From NCBI GenBank assembly GCA_964468805.1, contig CAYXWM010000072.1, positions 1 through 11,155 on the forward strand: DNA of 11,155 nt, in the 5' to 3' direction. The DNA comes from CAYXWM01 sp964468805 (GTDB lineage Bacteria > Bacillota > Clostridia > Lachnospirales > WRBF01). The translations under genes and the position numbers were made by a program. Under the pieces are notes generated by a model. It saw only the letters and a list, made by a program, of their open reading frames with translations, was not told the DNA's origin and ran no database searches. This document shows, piece by piece, positions 5,386 to 11,155 of the stretch. Position 1 is the first letter of the stretch, and every line of letters starts with the position of its first letter.

Positions 5386-6864
5386 ATGAAAGACGACCCG
5401 CACAATTATTCCCGTTACGAGGACGAAGGTGTGTTTTTCGAACCGAGCAAATTCAATACCGAAAAACCCATCAGACCTATAGAGCAGGTTAAAAGACGTG
5501 CTACTCCCATAAAGAGCAAGCGGACAAAACCCGGTGGGACTCGTATTCCGCCCCAAAAGTCACAATTTTCCGCTTTTTATTTAATAACCGTAGGTGTTTC
5601 GGTTATATCTGCTGTGGTTATATTTGCCATAATGTTTAATATGTTTGCCGGCAAGGGAGACAAGATCCCCGTGCCTACTGCCGAAAGTACTCCCGTACCT
5701 ACGGCAACTCCCCAAGTACCGGATACACCCCGGGGCGACGTGCAAAAATCAACAGCAGTAATAAACAATATAACGGAGCGTAACAAGCTGAACTTAACGG
5801 ACTTGGACAACAACAAGTATTACAGTGTGGAAACAAGCGGTACCAGCGTTTTAAAGGATAGATCGGGAGAACATATAACTTTTGCCGAACTTAAAGTAGG
5901 CGATGTGGTTGACGTGGAGTTCGAAACCCAATCAAATTATATTGTAAACCTTTCGAAATCTGCAAAAGCCGTGGATTACCGTAATGTAGACGGATTGAGT
6001 ATAGATGATATTTACCAAACCGTTACCGTAAAAAATACGGCGTTTTCCTATGACGAAAATGTTATAGTAACCTATAAGGGCAAGCCCTATGAAATAAGCA
6101 AAATAACCGCCACCGATAAGGTTGATTTACGGGGTTATGCCAATAAAATATGGGTAATAGACGTAAAAAGAGGTCACGGCACCATAAATGTTATCAACAA
6201 GGACAAGATTTCCGAAGGCTTGCTTGAAATAGGCAACAGTAAATTCTTGCTGTTAAGTGAAACGGATACTGTAGAGGTAGAAGAAGGAACCCATAAAATA
6301 GTGGTCAAGGGTAAAAACATTTCTCCTTTTACTACGGAATTAACGGTCGATAACGGAAAAACCGCAGATTTGGATTTGGGAAAAACCGATGTAAAAAAAG
6401 GCGAATTGTATATTAAGTGCAACGTTGATGATTATGTATTGTCTGTCAACGGCAGAAAACAGGAGCCTATAAATCCCTTAGAATTGGAACAAGGGGATTA
6501 TACAATCAAAGTAGAAGCAAACGGTTACAACACATGGGAGCAAAAGGTTGTAATTGCCAATGGTCGCAGGGAGATAGAAGTTGAGCTGAAAAGGGATGTA
6601 AAACTCAGCAAACTTACTTTGAAAACCGAGCCTTCCGGAGCGGATATTTATATTAACAACGAACGTATAGGTGTTTCTCCCTTGGATACTCAAATAGAAT
6701 ACGGCAGGCACAATATAGTAGCCAAATACGCCGGTTACAACGATTTTAACTTGCCCATAACAATTGAGGACAAGGAACACAGCTACCTTATAATAATGAT
6801 TCCAAGCCCAACATCCGCTCCCGCCGCAACTCCACAGCCGGCAGATGATGTTTATGCGGATTGA
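5386..6864 (+). CDS. Membrane-anchored PEGA-repeat protein
   Basis: The role is not known; PEGA repeats are small beta domains found mainly in extracytoplasmic proteins, often of the surface. The 492-residue product has a charged cytoplasmic tail (1-60; acidic first, then Lys/Arg-rich) and one membrane segment (about 62-88). A Pro/Thr linker (94-116) and a beta-rich region with LKVGDVVDVEF (169-179) follow. Then come three PEGA-like repeats at about 264-332, 338-402 and 407-471. The last is clearest, with TEPSGADIYINNERIG, SPL and YGRHNIVAKYAGY. A Pro/Ala/Thr-rich tail ends the protein. There is no cleavable signal peptide, so topology is N-in, C-out. The ATG at 5386 has AGAGGTG (5373-5379) at about 6 nt; an in-frame ATG at 5365 has none. 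It is the first gene of the operon; the kinase gene starts 34 nt after its stop. Confidence 0.85.
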   Translation: MKDDPHNYSRYEDEGVFFEPSKFNTEKPIRPIEQVKRRATPIKSKRTKPGGTRIPPQKSQFSAFYLITVGVSVISAVVIFAIMFNMFAGKGDKIPVPTAESTPVPTATPQVPDTPRGDVQKSTAVINNITERNKLNLTDLDNNKYYSVETSGTSVLKDRSGEHITFAELKVGDVVDVEFETQSNYIVNLSKSAKAVDYRNVDGLSIDDIYQTVTVKNTAFSYDENVIVTYKGKPYEISKITATDKVDLRGYANKIWVIDVKRGHGTINVINKDKISEGLLEIGNSKFLLLSETDTVEVEEGTHKIVVKGKNISPFTTELTVDNGKTADLDLGKTDVKKGELYIKCNVDDYVLSVNGRKQEPINPLELEQGDYTIKVEANGYNTWEQKVVIANGRREIEVELKRDVKLSKLTLKTEPSGADIYINNERIGVSPLDTQIEYGRHNIVAKYAGYNDFNLPITIEDKEHSYLIIMIPSPTSAPAATPQPADDVYAD

Positions 6865-6898
6865 CAGACTTTTTAAAATACGAAAGCGAAGGTGCAAA

Positions 6899-7567
6899 TT
6901 GAGCTGTAAAATAATAGCAATTGAGGGTATAGACGGTTCGGGTAAGAATTTACAGGTTGACCTTCTTTACGATACATTACAAGCACAGGGATTAAAATGC
7001 CATAAAGTTTCCTTTCCGGATTACGAGGGTTTTTTCGGAAAGGAAATCGGAAAGATGCTTAAAGGAGATGATGCCGTCAGCGCAAAAGAAGTTGACGGCA
7101 AATCTATGGCTTTATGGTATGCCTTGGACAGATGGAACAGATTTAAAGAAATAAACACCGATGATTACCATGTTTTGCTTCTGAACAGATACACCTTGTC
7201 CAATGTAATTTACCAAAGCTTAAATACCAAGGATAGGGATTTTAAAGACTGGATATTCAAATTGGAGCATGAAATTCTGAATCTTCCTAAGCCGGATATT
7301 TATATATTGCTGGACGTAAATCAGGAAGTATCCCGACAAAATGTACAAAAAAAGGGATACAGGGATTACGTGGGTGAAAAGGCGGATGTCTACGAAAATT
7401 CTTCGGATTTGATGTCTGCGGTACGTAACCTGTATCTGGAATATGCAAAGAATAACGAAAATGTATATATAGTCCAATCTGTGGAAAATAATCAAATGAG
7501 ACCTTATAAAGAAATACACAGCGAAATATTTTCTATAGCGGAAAAACTACTTTTAAACAGAGGTTGA
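6899..7567 (+). CDS. Thymidylate-kinase-family protein with altered nucleotide-binding motifs
   Basis: Thymidylate kinases phosphorylate dTMP to dTDP using ATP. The 222-residue product follows the family plan: P-loop IEGIDGSGKNLQ (about 8-19), FPDYEG (near 40), WYALDRWNRF (near 76-85), NRYTLSNVIYQ (near 98-108), PKPDIYILLDV (near 135-145) and a lid-like segment up to YENSSDLMSAVRNLY. Two usual key residues differ. The Ser/Thr after GK is Asn, and the Asp of the DRY motif is Asn. I recall clostridial dTMP kinases with GSGKATQ, so the P-loop change may be a subfamily trait. I chose TTG at 6899 because AAGGTG (6889-6894) precedes it and the protein then begins near the P-loop; an ATG at 6845 overlaps the previous gene and lacks a ribosome site. 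It could be the cell's main Tmk or a repurposed paralogue. Confidence 0.78.
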   Translation: MSCKIIAIEGIDGSGKNLQVDLLYDTLQAQGLKCHKVSFPDYEGFFGKEIGKMLKGDDAVSAKEVDGKSMALWYALDRWNRFKEINTDDYHVLLLNRYTLSNVIYQSLNTKDRDFKDWIFKLEHEILNLPKPDIYILLDVNQEVSRQNVQKKGYRDYVGEKADVYENSSDLMSAVRNLYLEYAKNNENVYIVQSVENNQMRPYKEIHSEIFSIAEKLLLNRG

Positions 7568-7569
7568 TT

Positions 7570-8802
7570 ATGCAAAAGGTAAAGAATCACTTTTTGGAGA
7601 TATTGATAACGGCTTTTTTGTTTGTAAGCTGTATCTTACCTCATGAATATTGGAATAATATGTGGATTTTGATTGCGGCCTTGGGATTTTTGGGCATATA
7701 TATATTTTCCGTTTGTGCCGGATTGCGTCCCGGTTTTGACCTGAGAAAAATTTCTCCGGCGTTGTTGGTATTTTGTTTGTTTGGGATATTAAGCATGTTT
7801 ACCACCGTTGCCTTTGAGGACAGTTTAAGGGTAGGCAGTCAGCGTTTTTCCTGTATTATTTTTTGTATACTTATTCATATGTTGATAAATACAAGAGCTT
7901 TGTTGAGAATGTTTGTCACTACCATGCTGTTGGGTGTATTTTGCTCGGCTTTATGGGGTATATATTGTTACATGAATGGAATAGCTGTACGATTGGACTT
8001 TGTGGATATAAGTATGTCCCAAGGTTTTGCTCGGCTTTTTGCCACCATGGACAACCCCAACAACTATGCGGAGTTTTTGGTAATGATTTTGCCCTTGGGC
8101 TTTGCATATGTAATTGCGGCGGCTAATGATGTGAAGAGACTGTTTGTGGGTGCTTTAACTGCAGTGGGATTTGTTGCCTTGATTTTAACATCCTCCAGAG
8201 GGGCTTATCTTTGTTTGGTGCTGGCAAGCGGACTTTTTGTTTTGCTTTCCAAGAAAAGATTAATTCCTCTTATTATCCTATTATTTCTGGCTTTGATTCC
8301 TTTTATTCCCGACAGTATTGTTGCCAGAGTTTTAACCATAGGCAAAGACAGCTCCAGTACGTTCAGAATGGAAATTTGGGAAGGTGCTACGCGTACACTT
8401 TCGAAAAATTGGTTGCTTGGTATAGGTATGGGCATAGAGCCTTTCCGAAGGGTTTTCAGCCAGTACGCCATAGGAATGACCGCCACAGCTACTCATTCCC
8501 ACAATCTTATGCTGCAAATATGGCTAGAATTGGGTATAGGCGGATTCATTGCATTTGTTGTTTTGCAATACAACACTTTACGAGCCGGTATTTCCGCTTG
8601 TATGAAATCCAAACCCGGTGAATTAAAATATTTCTTGGCGGCAAGCGTTTCGGCTGTTGTGGGAATCTTGGCGTTTGGATTTGTGGAGTATATTTGGTTT
8701 TATCCGAGAATTATGCTTTTCTTTTGGGTGATTCAAGGACTGGCCCTTGCTCTGATAAACATTTATAAGGAAGAAACAGCTGAGGCAGGTGTACAAAATT
8801 GA
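7570..8802 (+). CDS. O-antigen ligase / Wzy-type polysaccharide polymerase-like membrane protein
   Basis: Proteins of this family transfer or polymerise undecaprenyl-linked glycans on the outer face of the membrane. In this setting it probably polymerises or transfers a secondary cell wall polysaccharide; that is inference. The 410-residue product is very hydrophobic, with about ten or more membrane segments. It carries the O-antigen-ligase landmarks: Arg155 with DNPNNYAEF (161-169), TSSRGAY (207-213), the large extracellular loop with FRMEIW (265-270), LLGIGMG (282-288), ATHSHN (307-312) and LELGIGG (319-325). The ATG at 7570 follows the kinase stop by two bases, with AGAGG (7559-7563) 6 nt upstream. 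Its stop overlaps the TTG start of the next gene (TTGA, 8799-8802), which indicates coupled translation. The exact acceptor cannot be read from sequence. Confidence 0.85.
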   Translation: MQKVKNHFLEILITAFLFVSCILPHEYWNNMWILIAALGFLGIYIFSVCAGLRPGFDLRKISPALLVFCLFGILSMFTTVAFEDSLRVGSQRFSCIIFCILIHMLINTRALLRMFVTTMLLGVFCSALWGIYCYMNGIAVRLDFVDISMSQGFARLFATMDNPNNYAEFLVMILPLGFAYVIAAANDVKRLFVGALTAVGFVALILTSSRGAYLCLVLASGLFVLLSKKRLIPLIILLFLALIPFIPDSIVARVLTIGKDSSSTFRMEIWEGATRTLSKNWLLGIGMGIEPFRRVFSQYAIGMTATATHSHNLMLQIWLELGIGGFIAFVVLQYNTLRAGISACMKSKPGELKYFLAASVSAVVGILAFGFVEYIWFYPRIMLFFWVIQGLALALINIYKEETAEAGVQN

Positions 8803-11030
8803 AAGTACTCCACATAATTTCCGGCGGTGATAAGGGCGGTGCAAAAACTCATGTTTTCAATCTGCTGACCGCCTTGATGCAGGACATAGAAATAAGAGTA
8901 ATTTGCTTTATGGAGGGTGACTTTTACAAGGAAATACAAAATATGCCCATACCATCCATGCTTATGAGGCAACGTTATCGCTATGACCTAACCATAATAA
9001 AACGCTTGATTAAACATATCCGTGACGAGCAATATCATATTATTCATTCCCACGGAGCCAGGGCGAATTTTATAACCATGTTTCTTCGCAATGCCATAAA
9101 AATTCCCATAATCACCACGGTTCACTCCGATTACAGAATGGACTTTACCCAAAATCTCTACAAGAAAATGGTATTTACGGAGCTGGCAACGGTTTCTTTG
9201 CAATATATTGACTATTATATAGCCGTATCCGAAAGTTTTAAGCAGATGTTGGTACAAAGGGGTTTTAAGCCGGAGCTGATTTATACCGTTTACAATGCTA
9301 TGGACTTTTCCAAGGAAACCCGGTTCTTGCCAAAGGAGCAGTTTTTAAAGAATTACGCCTTAGATTATAAAAATAAAACCATCGTTGGCATAATCGGACG
9401 TTTTGACAAGGTTAAGGGGCATGAGGTTTTCCTTAAAGCTGCTTTTAAGGTTTTGGAGAAACGAAAAGATGTACTGTTTTTGCTTGCCGGTGAAGGTAAC
9501 GAACAACGCAATCTTGAATATATGGTAAGAAACGCCGGGGTGACGGAAAATATAAAGTTCCTGGGATTCGTAAAGGATATTTACAGTTTTCTGAATGCAA
9601 TAGACATTAATGTTATTTCTTCTTATTCGGAGAGCTTTCCCTATGTGCTTTTGGAGGGTGCAAAAATGCATAGAGCAACGGTTTCCACTGCCGTTGGGGG
9701 TATCCCGGATTTGATTAAGCATAAGGAAACAGGTTTGTTGGTTGAATCGGGAGATTGGAACCAACTGGCAGAGCAAATTAATTCTCTTATTGAAAATCCC
9801 GATTTAAGGCAACAATTGGGAGATAACCTCTTTGAATTTGCTTCCACTAATTTTTCCACTGAATCCATGAAAAACCGTCATATAGAGATTTACAATGACG
9901 TGTTGAGAAGGCAAAGAGAGCAAAGCAAAATTTTTGACGTTATGCTTTCCGGATACTACGGCTTTAACAATTCCGGCGACGAAGCCATGTTGGGAGCAAT
10001 CATAAAAAGCCTGCGTAAAGAAAAGCCGGATATTAATATAGTGGTTTTATCAAAAAATCCCAAACAGACCGCCGCAAGTTACGGTGTCTGTGCCATAAGC
10101 AGGATTAATATATCACAGATTATGTCTTGTATGAGAAGATGCCGACTGTTTTTAAACGGCGGCGGAAGCCTGATTCAAGATATAACCAGCAGTCAATCGT
10201 TGTTTTATTATACCTTTTTAATGCAACACGCAAAAAGTCTGGGGTTGAAAGTAATGCTCTACGCCAACGGCATAGGACCCATAATTCATCAGCGTAACGT
10301 TAAAATTGCAAGAAATGCCTTATCCATTTGCGATTGTATAACTTTACGTGAGCCTCAATCCTTCAATGAGTTGGAATACTTAAATGTAGATAACCCCAAT
10401 ATTTCTTTGTCTTGCGACCCTACTTTTGTTATTGAGCCGCTGAACGGAGACGAATTGGAGAATATTCTGCAAAACGAAGGTATAGACAGAAGCAAATCCT
10501 ACGTTGCTCTGTCATTCAGACAATGGAAGTATCTTGAGTCGGGATTTGTTACGAAGATTGCCGGAATAATCAATGAAATATACGAAAAATATCAGCTTAT
10601 TCCGCTGTTTGTTCCCATGCAACAACCCAACGACGCCGTTATTTCCCAAGAGATTATCATGAAGCTGAATTGCCCAAATGTAATGCTTAAGGGGGATTAC
10701 AACGTTCAGGAGCTTATGGGGATAATATCTGTAGCTAAGTTGGCTATGGGTATGCGACTGCATATGCTGATTTATGCCATCGGAGCCTGCGTTCCCTCTG
10801 TAGGGTTGGTTTATGACCCGAAAGTAAGAGGGTTTTTGGAATATGTAGGACAGGACAGTTATATAGACGTTATGTCCTTGGAAAAAGACAGGCTTTTGGA
10901 GATGGTGGATTACGCACTAAACAATTCCGAAGAAGTTAAACAAAATATCTCCTCTGCTTTACAGGAACTTAAAAAATTGAGCAATAGGGATGCAAAGATA
11001 GCTATAGATTTGATTAATGACGGGATGTAA
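8799..11030 (+). CDS. csaB: Fused GT4 glycosyltransferase and CsaB-type polysaccharide pyruvyl transferase
   Basis: CsaB-type enzymes add a pyruvate ketal to a sugar of secondary cell wall polysaccharide, making the ligand for SLH proteins. This 743-residue product joins two complete enzymes. Residues 1 to about 372 are a GT-B, GT4-like glycosyltransferase: ISGGDKGGAKTH (7-18), GIIGRFDKVKGH (197-208), LLAGEG (228-233), the E-x7-E motif ESFPYVLLE (278-286) and STAVGGIPDLI. Residues from about 378 to 743 match CsaB: LSGYYGFNNSGDEAML (383-398), LNGGGSLIQDITSS (452-465), ANGIGPI (489-495), CDPTFV (539-544) and GMRLH (651-655). The joint (about 370-378) is short and charged, with no internal ribosome site. 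The TTG start at 8799 has AGGTG (8787-8791) 7 nt before it and overlaps the previous stop. It is the last gene of the operon; both halves look intact. Confidence 0.9.
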   Translation: MKVLHIISGGDKGGAKTHVFNLLTALMQDIEIRVICFMEGDFYKEIQNMPIPSMLMRQRYRYDLTIIKRLIKHIRDEQYHIIHSHGARANFITMFLRNAIKIPIITTVHSDYRMDFTQNLYKKMVFTELATVSLQYIDYYIAVSESFKQMLVQRGFKPELIYTVYNAMDFSKETRFLPKEQFLKNYALDYKNKTIVGIIGRFDKVKGHEVFLKAAFKVLEKRKDVLFLLAGEGNEQRNLEYMVRNAGVTENIKFLGFVKDIYSFLNAIDINVISSYSESFPYVLLEGAKMHRATVSTAVGGIPDLIKHKETGLLVESGDWNQLAEQINSLIENPDLRQQLGDNLFEFASTNFSTESMKNRHIEIYNDVLRRQREQSKIFDVMLSGYYGFNNSGDEAMLGAIIKSLRKEKPDINIVVLSKNPKQTAASYGVCAISRINISQIMSCMRRCRLFLNGGGSLIQDITSSQSLFYYTFLMQHAKSLGLKVMLYANGIGPIIHQRNVKIARNALSICDCITLREPQSFNELEYLNVDNPNISLSCDPTFVIEPLNGDELENILQNEGIDRSKSYVALSFRQWKYLESGFVTKIAGIINEIYEKYQLIPLFVPMQQPNDAVISQEIIMKLNCPNVMLKGDYNVQELMGIISVAKLAMGMRLHMLIYAIGACVPSVGLVYDPKVRGFLEYVGQDSYIDVMSLEKDRLLEMVDYALNNSEEVKQNISSALQELKKLSNRDAKIAIDLINDGM

Positions 11031-11101
11031 GCAAAAAAAGCCAAACTTAAAGAATTGTAATACTATAAAAACAACAATAAAAATAACCTCTATCCAAAAC
11101 C
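11031..11101. other. Short A-rich gap between csaB and the IS end, no clear terminator
   Basis: The gap is A-rich (gcaaaaaaagcc near 11031-11042). I find no stem-loop plus T-run on the plus strand to end the operon. A terminator may lie beyond the insertion, may have been separated from the gene by it, or may be of a type I cannot see. Confidence 0.4.
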
Positions 11102-11155
11102 TGAAGTGACCCCAGTTCATCGGACAGGAAAAAAACACCCTATCGCAGAATAACT
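11102..11155 (-). mobile_element. Probable end of an IS3-family (IS150-type) insertion sequence (partial)
   Basis: TGAAGTGACCCC (11102-11113), then 8 nt, then GGACA (11122-11126) matches in wording and spacing the 25-bp terminal repeat I recall for IS150-type elements (TGTACTGACCCC, 8 nt, GGACA). The outer end would lie at 11102 and the element would run off the right edge. In such elements the transposase gene ends close to the repeat. On the minus strand one frame is open from the edge down to a TGA inside the repeat (about 11120), and another stops at 11140-11142. Too little is present to identify a transposase. It could be a complete element or a remnant. Confidence 0.5.

Noticed and set aside
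6478..6897. A 139-codon minus-strand frame opposite the PEGA gene
   Set aside because: It is the reverse shadow of a well-supported coding region and has a Cys/Tyr/Phe-rich composition typical of antisense translation.
6845..6898. Upstream ATG start for the kinase, adding 18 residues
   Set aside because: It has no ribosome site, overlaps the end of the PEGA gene, and would place a basic, non-family extension before the P-loop.
9360..9776. A 138-codon minus-strand frame opposite the GT4 domain
   Set aside because: It lies wholly within the conserved GT4 coding sequence, with no promoter, ribosome site or recognisable motif.
1..11155. CRISPR array, tRNA or rRNA genes, phage genes
   Set aside because: No regularly spaced repeats, no cloverleaf-like or rRNA-like segment, and no phage structural or integrase genes were seen.

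Overview
The window looks like chromosomal DNA of an AT-rich, low-GC Gram-positive bacterium, most likely an anaerobic member of the Clostridia. The reasons are strong GGAGG-type ribosome binding sites, textbook sigma-A promoters with 17-nt spacers, frequent GTG/TTG starts, SLH-domain (S-layer homology) surface protein biology, and a SEDS/penicillin-binding-protein pair of the clostridial/actinobacterial type. This is inferred from style and gene content; no species marker is present.

Layout. (1) Positions 1-77 hold the start of an unrecognised small gene on the minus strand. (2) Positions 78-432 hold no gene but contain four inverted repeats and, at the right end, a very good promoter for zapA. 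(3) Positions 445-3827 are a cell-division/wall-synthesis block on the plus strand: zapA, a SEDS glycosyltransferase (FtsW/RodA family) and a class B penicillin-binding protein. It closes with a strong bidirectional terminator at 3865-3905. (4) Positions 3942-5123 hold a convergent minus-strand gene for a secreted protein with three SLH repeats. (5) Positions 5124-5385 form a divergent promoter region with one well-formed promoter for each direction. (6) Positions 5386-11030 are a tightly packed plus-strand operon: a membrane-anchored PEGA-repeat protein, a thymidylate-kinase-family protein, an O-antigen-ligase/Wzy-like membrane protein, and a 743-residue fusion of a GT4 glycosyltransferase with a CsaB-type polysaccharide pyruvyl transferase. 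(7) The right edge (11102-11155) looks like the terminal inverted repeat of an IS3-family (IS150-type) insertion sequence.

How the genes fit together. CsaB-type enzymes add pyruvate ketals to secondary cell wall polysaccharide, and SLH domains bind that pyruvylated polymer. The window therefore carries both the probable modifier of the wall polysaccharide (GT4-CsaB, with a probable polymerase/ligase next to it) and a probable client (the SLH protein transcribed divergently from the operon). They sit beside a septal or elongation peptidoglycan synthase pair and the FtsZ-ring factor ZapA. The whole reads as a cell-envelope locus. The least expected members are the fused GT4-CsaB enzyme, the kinase with altered motifs inside a polysaccharide operon, and the PEGA membrane protein. 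No tRNA, rRNA, CRISPR array or phage gene was seen.
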